The notes beneath the pieces are model-generated. The model did not search any database. It was not told where the DNA came from and worked only from the letters and a program-made list of their open reading frames with translations. From assembly GCA_013572355.1 (NCBI GenBank), contig QBUV01000096.1:1-32125 (forward strand): DNA of 32,125 bases, read 5' to 3'. Below are positions 1 through 7,082 of this stretch, piece after piece. Both the position numbers and the translations under genes were made by a program. The stretch comes from Candidatus Methanogaster sp. (GTDB lineage Archaea; Halobacteriota; Methanosarcinia; Methanosarcinales; Methanogasteraceae). The first letter of the stretch is position 1, and each line of letters opens with the position of its first letter.

Positions 1-517
1 CTTTGGCATGTTCTTTTATCGGATCGGTACAGAAACAATCCTCATCCGCAAAGTCGCAATCGACATCATCCACTCCGATAAAGAAATCATTGCCATCATT
101 CCAGATTCTGCCTCTGGTATCCCAACCACTCTCTTTTGTACAGAATGATTTCATGCAATCCTCACATTCCTTGAACGGATAGCTTCCGATCAGTGTCAGA
201 TTCTTATAGATTCTGAGATTTGCATAAGCGGCATCAGATGATACGTCATACTTCCTATATGCGCACGGATCATCTTTCGTTTCATCTATCACAACGGTAA
301 CATCCAGAATGTCAAAATCGATCAACTCGATCGTGTACGTAGCATCCAGATGCTCGACATACACCTCTATGGTATCTCCCCAGTCCATGTCTGTTTCGTC
401 AAGGTCGTCCACTGTCCAGCACATCTTCTTATCAGGATCATACACATGCGCGCCTGCCGTACCTGTCAGTATTACTACCAGCACCATAGTGATTAGTATC
501 AGTCTACCTAGTTTCAT
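1..517 (-). CDS. Secreted Cys-rich acidic protein, possibly S-layer-like (3' end outside window)
   Basis: Reading the minus strand from the ATG at 517 gives an open frame of 172 codons running off the left edge. The start is supported by a GGAG about 8 nt upstream and a TATA-like TTATAT around 550-560. Residues 1-23 form a signal peptide (KLGR, hydrophobic core, TAGA). The mature part is acidic with eight Cys (33, 85, 118, 121, 126, 154, 161, 163), including CxxC-x4-C and a terminal CFC. The stretch at about residues 48-112 (an extended beta-rich segment, then YKNLTLIGSY) faintly resembles the repeat of methanoarchaeal S-layer proteins, but I would not assign the family from this. It probably sits outside the membrane. 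The many Cys could form disulfides or bind metal. It is transcribed divergently from the ribosomal genes. Certain: a coding, exported protein. Uncertain: its function. Confidence 0.72.
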   Translation of the reverse strand, partial: MKLGRLILITMVLVVILTGTAGAHVYDPDKKMCWTVDDLDETDMDWGDTIEVYVEHLDATYTIELIDFDILDVTVVIDETKDDPCAYRKYDVSSDAAYANLRIYKNLTLIGSYPFKECEDCMKSFCTKESGWDTRGRIWNDGNDFFIGVDDVDCDFADEDCFCTDPIKEHAK

Positions 518-630
518 TACGACCACTCCAGGGTTATATCGGCACTCATCGCATATAACGATGACGAAACCTTTATGCAATCACAGACTACAGAAGGCAA
601 GATATGATGATGAAATTGGAGGAACAGTAG

Positions 631-1155
631 ATGGCGACCGGACCAAGATACCGGGTACCATTCAGACGGCGCAGAGAAGGCAGAACAAATTATCACAGGC
701 GCCTTAGGCTGCTGTTATCAAAGAAGCCACGTATGGTGGTGCGCAGAAGCGCACGGCACATCAGACTACAACTCGCAATCCCTGAAAGAGAGGGTGACAT
801 GATCCTCTCATCTGCTACATCGATTGAACTTGGGAAGTACGGCTATTCAGGATCGACAGGAAATACCACTGCAGCATACCTTGCCGGGCTATTGTTCGGG
901 TATCGCACCATCAGCAAAGGATTTACAGAGGGTGTGCTCGATATGGGCCTTCAGGCGTCCACCCCCGGTTCAAGGGTGTATGCAGCGCTTCGTGGCGCGG
1001 TCGATGCAGGCATGGACATCCCACACGATCCGGTGATATTCCCGTCCGATGAGCGGATTCGCGGCGAATTGGTGGCGGCGTACAGGGACGTTGACCTGCC
1101 ATCGATCTTTGAGGCGACGAAGGCAAAGATCACATCTGAATTCGGAGGTGCATAA
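631..1155 (+). CDS. rpl18: 50S ribosomal protein L18 (uL18)
   Basis: This 174-residue protein has the archaeal/eukaryotic L5e-type L18 pattern: a basic N-terminus ([17 protein letters not shown]), the [15 protein letters not shown] segment, and a C-terminal extension typical of the archaeal form. It binds 5S rRNA in the large-subunit central protuberance. A strong ribosome binding site (TTGGAGGAA, 616-624) sits 6-8 nt before the ATG. The gene is first in a three-gene set (L18, S5, L30). The genes normally upstream in an archaeal spc cluster (L6, L32e, L19e) are absent; a divergent secreted protein is there instead. The next start follows the stop directly. Confidence 0.97.
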   Translation: MATGPRYRVPFRRRREGRTNYHRRLRLLLSKKPRMVVRRSARHIRLQLAIPEREGDMILSSATSIELGKYGYSGSTGNTTAAYLAGLLFGYRTISKGFTEGVLDMGLQASTPGSRVYAALRGAVDAGMDIPHDPVIFPSDERIRGELVAAYRDVDLPSIFEATKAKITSEFGGA

Positions 1156-1761
1156 ATGGACGGAGAATGGATACCACAGACCCAGTTAGGCGCCCTTGTA
1201 CGCGAGGGCAAGCTCACCGATATCGACGCGGTCTTAAACTCAGGGCTTCCACTCAGGGAAGTAGAGATCATCGAGGTGCTGTTTCCTGATCTTGAGGAGG
1301 AGGTGCTGGATGTGAATATGGTGCAGCGGATGACTGACTCAGGGCGAAGGGTCAAGTTCAGGGCTGTATCGATCGTCGGGAACAAGGATGGTTACATTGG
1401 ATTCGGACAGGGCAGGGACAGGCAGGCAGGACCTGCGATACGCAAGTCGATCGCCAATGCGAAACTGCATCTGACCGGGATCAAACGCGGCTGCGGGTCA
1501 TGGGAGTGCGGCTGTGATGGTCTGCATTCGGTGCCGTTCCAGGTTGTCGGAAGAGCCGGCAGCGTTGGCATCGAACTGAAACCTGCACCCAGAGGACTTG
1601 GAATCGCATCAGGATCGACCGCAAAGAAGGTTCTCGAGATGGCTGGCATCAAGGATGTCTGGACCCGGACATGGGGTCTAACCAGAACCACGCTTAACTT
1701 TGCAAAGGCGACGTACACCGCGCTGAAACAGACCAACACGGTGCGCACTGGGGGCAGATGA
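1156..1761 (+). CDS. rps5: 30S ribosomal protein S5 (uS5)
   Basis: This 201-residue small-subunit protein has the S5 N-terminal double-stranded-RNA-binding-like domain ([23 protein letters not shown], about 64-87) and the C-terminal S5 domain ([13 protein letters not shown] then the [12 protein letters not shown] segment). The region CGSWECGC is the Cys-rich loop seen in archaeal S5. S5 acts at the decoding side of the 30S subunit in mRNA entry and fidelity. The ATG directly follows the L18 stop and the ribosome binding site (CGGAGGTG) lies within the end of L18, so the two are translationally coupled. The stop overlaps the next gene's start. Confidence 0.97.
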   Translation: MDGEWIPQTQLGALVREGKLTDIDAVLNSGLPLREVEIIEVLFPDLEEEVLDVNMVQRMTDSGRRVKFRAVSIVGNKDGYIGFGQGRDRQAGPAIRKSIANAKLHLTGIKRGCGSWECGCDGLHSVPFQVVGRAGSVGIELKPAPRGLGIASGSTAKKVLEMAGIKDVWTRTWGLTRTTLNFAKATYTALKQTNTVRTGGR

Positions 1762-2216
1762 TGTACGCAGTCGTCAGGCTTCGCGGAGATGTGCGGGTGC
1801 GCCCTGAGATACGGGACACCTTAAAGATGCTCCGGTTGCACAGCGTCAACCACTGCGTAGTCATAGAGGAGACCCCGCACTACACGGGAATGGTCCGGAA
1901 GGCGAAGGACTATATCGCATGGGGAACTACGGACGCAGAATCGCTTACAACTCTCTTATCACTCAGAGGCCGGATCGAAGGCGGGGAAATACTCACGCAG
2001 GAGTATATGGATGAATGCGAACTCGGCCCCGTATCTGACTTTGCAGAGAAGGTCTGTAGCGGCGATGCAAAGCTCTCAGACATCCCGAAACTAAAGCCGG
2101 TCTTCAGACTGCACCCGCCGCGCAAAGGGCATAAGGGCATCAAGAAGACCGTTGTCGAGGGCGGCGAACTTGGATTTCACGAGGATATCAGCGCGCTGCT
2201 TAAGAAGATGCGGTGA
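1758..2216 (+). CDS. rpl30: 50S ribosomal protein L30 (uL30)
   Basis: This 152-residue protein starts [20 protein letters not shown], the typical L30 opening, and carries the longer archaeal/eukaryotic C-terminus ending with the basic [12 protein letters not shown] stretch. It overlaps the S5 stop (two consecutive ATGs at 1758 and 1761; either may be used), so translation is coupled. In most archaea L15 and SecY follow; here the ribosomal block ends and an Orc1/Cdc6 gene comes about 108 nt later. Confidence 0.97.
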   Translation: MMYAVVRLRGDVRVRPEIRDTLKMLRLHSVNHCVVIEETPHYTGMVRKAKDYIAWGTTDAESLTTLLSLRGRIEGGEILTQEYMDECELGPVSDFAEKVCSGDAKLSDIPKLKPVFRLHPPRKGHKGIKKTVVEGGELGFHEDISALLKKMR

Positions 2217-2276
2217 TACGGCAGAAGAGTCAGAAGATGATACTGTAGAACTCCATAATCGATGTCGTAACAGTGA

Positions 2277-2294
2277 GGGTTTCCAGGGAAACCC
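2277..2294. promoter_or_regulatory. Perfect 18-bp palindrome upstream of cdc6, origin-box-like
   Basis: Arms GGGTTTCC and GGAAACCC surround a central AG, with every position paired. The site lies directly upstream of the TATA-like element and 31 nt before the cdc6 ATG. The core GTTTCCA..GGAAAC resembles the short dyad of archaeal origin recognition boxes (consensus near TTCCAGTGGAAAC) but is one base shorter at the centre. It could be bound by the adjacent Orc1/Cdc6 protein as an origin element or autoregulatory operator. I see only one copy in the gap and no clear multi-box array. The palindrome is certain, its role inferred. Confidence 0.55.
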
Positions 2295-2303
2295 ATAATT
2301 AAC
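2294..2303 (+). promoter_or_regulatory. TATA-like element for cdc6 (leaderless start)
   Basis: The AT-rich CATAATTAAC is centred about 26 nt before the cdc6 ATG, the spacing expected when transcription begins at the start codon. No ribosome binding site is visible before that ATG, which agrees with a leaderless transcript. The palindrome at 2277-2294 covers the position where TFB would contact DNA. Confidence 0.4.
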
Positions 2304-2324
2304 AGCCGACAGAAATAACATCCC

Positions 2325-3515
2325 ATGCCAGGAAAAACCCTGTTGTGGGATCAAACCCTGTTCAGGCGGGGAGAACTCTTTGAATTCGATCACGTCCCTG
2401 AGCATTTCGCACACCGGGACTCGCAGCAGAGATCGCTCATCTTCGGAGTGCGTCCGGCGCTTCAGGGGATGCGCCCGCTTAACATGCTCTGCGTGGGTCC
2501 GCCTGGCACCGGGAAGACCACGGCAGTAAGGAAGGCGTTTGAGGAACTCTGCGAACATGCGCCCGGTGTGATCACTGCGCATGTCAACTGTCAGGCGAGC
2601 CAGACCAGATACACGATATTTTCACAGATCTTCCAGAGATTGATCGGACATGCGCCGCCGACTTCTGGGGTATCGTTTAAAAAAATACTCGATGAGGTTG
2701 CAAAGTATCTTGTGGGGAATGAGAAGATCCTGATCGTGGCGCTCGATGATATAAATTATTTATTCCACGAAAAAGAGGCAGATAACGTACTTTATTCGCT
2801 GTTGCGTGTTCACGAGACACACCCGGGTACGAAGATCGGTGTAATCGCGATCTTAAGCGATGACAGTCTGAGTTATGTCTTCGATCCGAAGGTCGGCTCG
2901 ATCTTCCTGCCAGAAGAGATCCTGTTCCCGAGGTATGCGTGGGATGAGATAAAGAGCATCCTCTCTGACCGGGCAAAACTGGGATTCTACCCGGGCGTGC
3001 TCTCCGAGGACGTTCTCGATGTTATCGTCGATTACACCTCGGAAGCCGGCGATCTCAGGGTTGGGATCGACCTTCTCAAGCGATCCGCGCTCAATGCCGA
3101 GGAGCGGGCGGACACGAGCATATCGGAAGACGATGTGCGGTTGGCGTACAATAAATCCCGGATGCTCCACCTCTCGCGCATGATCGCATCGCTTGGCAGT
3201 GGCGAACAGGCAATCCTTGCGATCCTTGCAAAGAGGGCTGAGGCGAAGGAGCAGGCGGGAGGGAAAGGAGGGGATACGGGAGGGGAGAAAGAGATGGTGG
3301 AAGCGGAGCAGACAGCAGGCGACCTGTATGCCGCCTTTCACGAGTCAACAGGGCTTGGATACACAAGGTTTCATGCGATGCTCCATAAACTCGCAACGCT
3401 GCGGCTGATCGATGCAGAGATCGCGACAGAGGGAGTGCACGGCAGAAGCCGCAGGATCACGCTCAAGTACGGTTTCGGGGATGTGCTTGGCGCAATGCAA
3501 CCAAGATCACTGTGA
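2325..3515 (+). CDS. cdc6: Orc1/Cdc6-type replication initiator
   Basis: This 396-residue AAA+ protein binds archaeal origins and helps load the MCM helicase. Walker A is GPPGTGKTT (58-66). Walker B is ILIVALDDIN (135-144), with Asp-Asp rather than Asp-Glu. Sensor and lid regions follow (GDLRVGIDLLKRS at about 242-254), then a C-terminal winged helix from about 290. Residues about 304-330 are a Gly/Glu/Lys-rich low-complexity insert (GGKGGDTGGEKE) between winged-helix elements, longer than usual. The Asp-Asp Walker B recalls the second Cdc6 paralogue of methanogens, which may not be the main initiator. It follows the ribosomal trio in the same direction but has its own promoter. The family call is secure; which paralogue it is remains open. 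Confidence 0.93.
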   Translation: MPGKTLLWDQTLFRRGELFEFDHVPEHFAHRDSQQRSLIFGVRPALQGMRPLNMLCVGPPGTGKTTAVRKAFEELCEHAPGVITAHVNCQASQTRYTIFSQIFQRLIGHAPPTSGVSFKKILDEVAKYLVGNEKILIVALDDINYLFHEKEADNVLYSLLRVHETHPGTKIGVIAILSDDSLSYVFDPKVGSIFLPEEILFPRYAWDEIKSILSDRAKLGFYPGVLSEDVLDVIVDYTSEAGDLRVGIDLLKRSALNAEERADTSISEDDVRLAYNKSRMLHLSRMIASLGSGEQAILAILAKRAEAKEQAGGKGGDTGGEKEMVEAEQTAGDLYAAFHESTGLGYTRFHAMLHKLATLRLIDAEIATEGVHGRSRRITLKYGFGDVLGAMQPRSL

Positions 3516-3617
3516 TGGGGCGATGGGTATCGGCGCTGCCGCTTATGAGTCAGCGGGATGCGAGGCGCCGGGCATCGAGGGAAATATTATGGGACTCAAA
3601 CTCCAAAACAAGTGAAC

Positions 3618-4271
3618 ATGCCTGAAACGTCCGATCTTGGAGCACGCACCCCGGAAGCAAGGGAGATCTCATCGAAGAGCCGCAGCATAGCACGAAGGAT
3701 CGTTGGAGATTCCGGATACGAGGACCGGATACGGCAGCGCTGCGTGATCGCAACCGGCGATCCGGAATTTGCAGGTCTGCTTCAGTTCAAGAACGATCCC
3801 ATCCGCGCAGGAGTTGATGCGATCAGGCAGAACAGGGACATCTACACCGATATCAGGATGGTCTCTGTGGGCATCACGAAGGTGGGGCACGACTGCCCGA
3901 TAACCTGCGTGCTCGATATCGCTGCTGGCGAGAAACTTGTTGCTGAATACGGCATCACCAGGACCTCGGCAGGATTTAAGGCACTGGGGCACGATCTGGA
4001 CGGTGCGATAGTGGTGATCGGGAATGCGCCGTCAGCCGCGCTTCTGGTCTGCGAGTTGATAAAAAGCGGCATCAGTCCCGCACTCGTTGTCGGGACTCCG
4101 GTCGGCTTTGTGAACGCTTCCGAATCGAAGGATCTGCTGCACAGCATGGATGTCTCATCGATCACGTGCACCGGCACCAGAGGCGGGACGCCGGTTGCGG
4201 TCGCCTGCATGAATGAACTGATTGCGATTTTCTGGGGGGAGAATGGTGATGGGGCGGATGCCACAGGTTAG
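3618..4271 (+). CDS. cbiC: Precorrin-8X / cobalt-precorrin-8 methylmutase
   Basis: This 217-residue protein matches CbiC/CobH throughout: RCVIATGDPEFAGLLQF, IYTDIRMVSVGI, GNAPSAALLVCELI, VVGTPVGFVNASESK and the closing GTRGGTPVAVACMNELI. It moves the methyl group from C-11 to C-12 of cobalt-precorrin-8 to give cobyrinate, a late ring step of corrinoid synthesis. I start it at the ATG at 3618 because family members begin a few residues before EAREISSKSR; a GTG two codons earlier is an alternative and no good ribosome binding site marks either. No other cobalamin gene is in the window. Its end overlaps the start of the following S-layer-type gene. Confidence 0.93.
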   Translation: MPETSDLGARTPEAREISSKSRSIARRIVGDSGYEDRIRQRCVIATGDPEFAGLLQFKNDPIRAGVDAIRQNRDIYTDIRMVSVGITKVGHDCPITCVLDIAAGEKLVAEYGITRTSAGFKALGHDLDGAIVVIGNAPSAALLVCELIKSGISPALVVGTPVGFVNASESKDLLHSMDVSSITCTGTRGGTPVAVACMNELIAIFWGENGDGADATG

Positions 4272-4821
4272 CCGGATACTGCTCCTCTTATCACTGGTTC
4301 TGCTTGCTTATCCTGCGGATTGCCTGAACACCGCCGCCACCACTGGTAGCAACGAGACGCAGATACTGATTGATGGCGATGGTTATGTGCTTGCAAACGG
4401 CGAGCAGCGTGTGTTCTATCAGGGGTATTCGATTATTATCAAGGGCGTGGATGCGAAAGGAGAGAGAGCATGGATCGAATTGCTGCAAAATGGAACATCT
4501 GTCAGTTATGGGATATTTGAAGCAGACGATCACCTTGTTTATCCTGAAGATGGTGAAATATTCAATATGACCATCGACCACATATATGTCGGGTCGCAGA
4601 AGGATCTCGTCTTCTTCTACGTGCGCCAGTGCCGTGACCCTGATCTGCCAGAGCCTGCGCCGTCACTCGATATGACGCCGGCGCCGAATGCGTCCGGTTC
4701 CAATGCCACATCCACGCCGCAGGATACGCCGAATCCGAGTCCGGGGTGCGGCGCGTGGATGGCGGCAGGGGCTGTGCTGCTGTGTATCGCATCGAAGAGG
4801 TTTGCAAGACGGCAGCGGTAA
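4249..4821 (+). CDS. S-layer-domain surface protein with PGF-CTERM-like tail
   Basis: The predicted 190-residue protein has a signal peptide (RILLLLSLVLLAYPADC, about 9-25), one domain at about 38-127 like the S-layer duplication domain of Methanosarcinales surface proteins (GYSIIIKGVDAKGERAWIELL, then GIFEADDHLVYPEDGE), and a Pro/Ser/Thr/Asn linker (134-165). It ends with PGCG (166-169), a hydrophobic segment and a basic tail (KRFARRQR). That layout matches archaeosortase-recognised PGF-CTERM signals, but with Cys in place of Phe. At least four N-glycosylation sequons are present (NET, NGT, NMT, NAS). It is likely exported and anchored at the cell surface. The start at 4249 has GGGGGGAG about 7 nt upstream; ATGs at 4243 and 4258 are alternatives. 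The gene overlaps the end of cbiC. Confidence 0.8.
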   Translation: MGRMPQVSRILLLLSLVLLAYPADCLNTAATTGSNETQILIDGDGYVLANGEQRVFYQGYSIIIKGVDAKGERAWIELLQNGTSVSYGIFEADDHLVYPEDGEIFNMTIDHIYVGSQKDLVFFYVRQCRDPDLPEPAPSLDMTPAPNASGSNATSTPQDTPNPSPGCGAWMAAGAVLLCIASKRFARRQR

Positions 4822-4831
4822 TCGGTGATGT

Positions 4832-4871
4832 GAAAAAAAGAAAAAAGGATTGACCCGGGAGTGGGTCAATC
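4832..4871 (-). terminator. Intrinsic-type terminator of the cytochrome gene
   Basis: A perfect 9-bp inverted repeat (GATTGACCC at 4848-4856 and GGGTCAATC at 4863-4871, 6-nt loop) begins just past the cytochrome stop codon. On the minus strand it is followed by an almost unbroken U tract (TTTTTTCTTTTTTT, complement of 4834-4846). Hairpin plus U tract is a strong termination signal. It also separates the cytochrome from the converging S-layer-domain gene. Confidence 0.75.
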
Positions 4872-4873
4872 AC

Positions 4874-5560
4874 CTACGGGAATGCGGTGGTATTGTAGTC
4901 GAGTGTCTCATTGATCGTGACATTTATGTCCCACGCATCATACGGAAGCGCTGTTGCATCGGTGTGGTTAGCCACGATATTTATGCCTGAGAGCCGTACC
5001 CACGTGATGTTCAGGTGTGTATGTGTGTGACACGCCATGCACGCGGTGTTGTTGTCGGTGTTTTCGGCATTCTTGGTCTGGTTCCAGAACGCGTAGTGAG
5101 CAGAATTCGTATTCGCGATCTGCTGACTTTCGTTGTAGTGGCAGTCCACACAGTCGACGATCACTGCAGCGTGTGGCGTGGTCGTTGGTCGCCATGCCCA
5201 ATTGGCACTATCGTTGAGGGTGTCCATTTCACTCCAAATCTCGAAGCCGAACTCGCTTATATTGGAGTTGGCATCGGTAAGATGGTACTCCTCAAGTCTG
5301 GTCGTGTTGATCTGGTGGCAGAAACAGCCCTCACCATACTCTGCAACATATCGAGAGTGTGCACCACCCTCATCATTGTTCGCGTTCCACTCTGCAACCT
5401 CGTTAATATGACACTTCTCACACATGTCATACTCATTTTCAGCAGTTCTCACGCTGAACCACGTATGCTGTCCAACAAACATTGCCATCGTCTGCGGCAG
5501 TACGAATAACCCAATCGCAAGTACCGCAACCGAGAGCAATATCATATTCTTCCCTTTCAT
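4874..5560 (-). CDS. Secreted tetraheme-type c-type cytochrome, heavily glycosylatable
   Basis: The 228-residue protein has an N-terminal signal (MKGKNMILLSVAVLAIGLFV, cut near residue 26) and three standard haem c sites: CEKCH (47-51), CVDCH (137-141) and CMACH (174-178). A fourth candidate at 79-82 is CFCH, one residue short of CxxCH. Twelve His are present; H32, H68, H93, H130, H155, H180, H182 and H199 are free to be distal ligands, enough for four bis-His haems. About eleven N-x-S/T sequons predict dense N-glycosylation. It likely carries electrons outside the membrane. Size, haem number and glycosylation recall the extracellular cytochrome filament subunit of Archaeoglobus veneficus and relatives, but I could not align them. 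A GGAGG stands 7-11 nt before the ATG. It is a monocistronic unit with its own terminator. Confidence 0.88.
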   Translation of the reverse strand: MKGKNMILLSVAVLAIGLFVLPQTMAMFVGQHTWFSVRTAENEYDMCEKCHINEVAEWNANNDEGGAHSRYVAEYGEGCFCHQINTTRLEEYHLTDANSNISEFGFEIWSEMDTLNDSANWAWRPTTTPHAAVIVDCVDCHYNESQQIANTNSAHYAFWNQTKNAENTDNNTACMACHTHTHLNITWVRLSGINIVANHTDATALPYDAWDINVTINETLDYNTTAFP

Positions 5561-5575
5561 CTATCGTCCTCCTTA

Positions 5576-5591
5576 TTATATTCGAATATAA
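5576..5591. promoter_or_regulatory. Perfect 16-bp palindrome in the cytochrome leader
   Basis: TTATATTCGAATATAA reads the same on both strands. It lies between the cytochrome's ribosome binding site and the TATA-like element at 5617-5626, so it would cover the predicted transcription start. That is the usual place for an archaeal repressor operator. The palindrome is seen directly; the operator role is inferred. Confidence 0.5.
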
Positions 5592-5616
5592 CGGTGATAT
5601 TAACTCCACCACATTT

Positions 5617-5626
5617 CATATTAAAG
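5617..5626 (-). promoter_or_regulatory. TATA-like element for the cytochrome gene
   Basis: On the minus strand CTTTAATATG lies about 57-66 nt before the ATG. Initiation would fall near 5595, leaving a leader of about 35 nt containing the GGAGG ribosome binding site. Confidence 0.35.
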
Positions 5627-5631
5627 CTTGC

Positions 5632-5690
5632 CCATTCGGAGAACGTCACCCTGGCGGGTGTTCAGTAAAGATCACGAATGACCCGAATGG
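5632..5690. repeat. Nested inverted repeats in the gap between cytochrome and thiC
   Basis: Outer arms CCATTCGG (5632-5639) and CCGAATGG (5683-5690) are perfect complements 43 nt apart and enclose a small hairpin (CACCC-TGGC-GGGTG, 5647-5660). The gap of about 250 nt (5561-5807) otherwise holds only the cytochrome promoter and AT-rich DNA with no supported gene. The structure lies downstream of thiC and upstream of the cytochrome on the minus strand, so it could be a 3' structure, a leader element or a protein site. Confidence 0.35.
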
Positions 5691-5807
5691 ACAAATCGCA
5701 CAAATATCTGTGCCATTCTCCACATTTGAAAGATTTGTGATGAGATGGTGAAATATTAGCATATCCGAAGCCAGCATTATCATCAGAGAGACTTGACACC
5801 CCGACCG

Positions 5808-7082
5808 TCACCTGCTCTGCTTCAGAAGCGCATCCTTTGCGACCTTGATCGCGCAGAGTTCTCCGCACATCGAGCAGGTGTCACCGCTGCTGACCCGGGT
5901 CTCGTGTATCGATCTTGCACGCGCCCCATCGATTGCGCACTCGAACTGGGCGTCCCAGTCAAGGTTCTTGCGCGCGACTGCCATCTTCTTATCCATCGAA
6001 AGCGCGCGCTCCCGGACACCCGGCTTTGCGAGATCGATTGCATGTGCCGCGATCTTTGCGACGATCGTGCCCTCCCTGATGTCATCGACCGTCGGGAGCG
6101 CAAGATGCTCAGCCGGCGTTACCATGCAGAGGAAGTCTGCCCCGCACATGCCAGCGATTGCGCCGCCGATTGCACTTGTGATGTGGTCGTAGCCCGGCGC
6201 AAGATCCGTCACGACCGGACCTAACAGGTACAGGGGCGCGTCATCGCAGAGATGCTTGATGGCGCGCACCCCGTATCCGATGCCATCTACCGGAACATGT
6301 CCGGGACCCTCGACCATGCACTGGACACCTGCTGCTCTCGTCTGTTTGACCAGCCTGCCAAGCGTGATCACCTCCTGAAACATCGCATCGTCGTTGGCGT
6401 CAGCGATGCATCCCGGGCGCATGCCATCGCCGAGACTGATCGTTACATCGTACTCGCGTGCGATCTCGAGCAGGTAATTAAATTCAGAATAGAACGGGTT
6501 CTCAGCCTCGTTGGTAATCATCCATGCGACGGTGAGCGCGCCTCCGCGGCTCACCACATCCAGTATCCTGCTGCCTGCTGTGAGGTGCTTGAGTATCTCC
6601 TTGTTTACGCCGGCGTGGATCGTCATGAAGTCAACACCGCTTTTTGCATGTCTCCTGACCGCGTTAAAGAGATCGTCGGATGTCATCTCACTTTTTCGCC
6701 CGCAGGCTGCATGATAGATCGGAACCGTGCCGACCGGGACGCTAGATGCATCGAGAATTTTTTCGAGCACCTCATGTAGATCGCCTCCGGTCGAGAGATC
6801 CATCACAGTGTCTGCCCCGTGCCGGATCGCGACACTGGCTTTCTCGATCTCCTCGCTTACGCTCTGGTAATCGGCAGATGTCCCGATGTTGGCATTGATC
6901 TTGGTGCGCACGGATTCCCCGACCGGGGTGGGGGCTATACTTCTGGAGACGTTCTTCGGAATCACCACGCGCCCTGATGCAACGAGGCGCCGCAGTCTCT
7001 CGGCATCGATCCCCTCCGCCTCTGCCGCCTCCCTGATCTCGCGGGTGATCTCGTGGCTCTGCGCGCGGTCAAGCAGTGTCAT
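5808..7082 (-). CDS. thiC: Phosphomethylpyrimidine synthase ThiC
   Basis: This radical-SAM enzyme converts aminoimidazole ribotide to the HMP-phosphate pyrimidine of thiamine. Matching segments are [81 protein letters not shown] and [11 protein letters not shown]. The C-terminal CSMCGELC (about 403-411) supplies the three Cys of the [4Fe-4S] cluster. Its 424 residues match the family length. I start at the ATG at 7082, where a GTGGAG lies 5-10 nt upstream; this start is inside the last codons of the upstream coiled-coil gene (14-nt overlap), so the two are translationally coupled. No TPP riboswitch-like leader is possible at this junction. Confidence 0.96.
   Translation of the reverse strand: MTLLDRAQSHEITREIREAAEAEGIDAERLRRLVASGRVVIPKNVSRSIAPTPVGESVRTKINANIGTSADYQSVSEEIEKASVAIRHGADTVMDLSTGGDLHEVLEKILDASSVPVGTVPIYHAACGRKSEMTSDDLFNAVRRHAKSGVDFMTIHAGVNKEILKHLTAGSRILDVVSRGGALTVAWMITNEAENPFYSEFNYLLEIAREYDVTISLGDGMRPGCIADANDDAMFQEVITLGRLVKQTRAAGVQCMVEGPGHVPVDGIGYGVRAIKHLCDDAPLYLLGPVVTDLAPGYDHITSAIGGAIAGMCGADFLCMVTPAEHLALPTVDDIREGTIVAKIAAHAIDLAKPGVRERALSMDKKMAVARKNLDWDAQFECAIDGARARSIHETRVSSGDTCSMCGELCAIKVAKDALLKQSR

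Noticed and set aside
951-1748. Minus-strand frames opposite L18 and S5
   Set aside because: Shadows of highly conserved ribosomal genes with no start signals.
5482-5751. Plus-strand open frame of 89 codons across the cytochrome promoter
   Set aside because: Its first part is the antisense of the cytochrome signal peptide; the rest has no domain, no ribosome binding site, and covers the palindrome and inverted repeats.
5793-6779. Several plus-strand frames opposite thiC
   Set aside because: They are antisense shadows of a clearly conserved enzyme.
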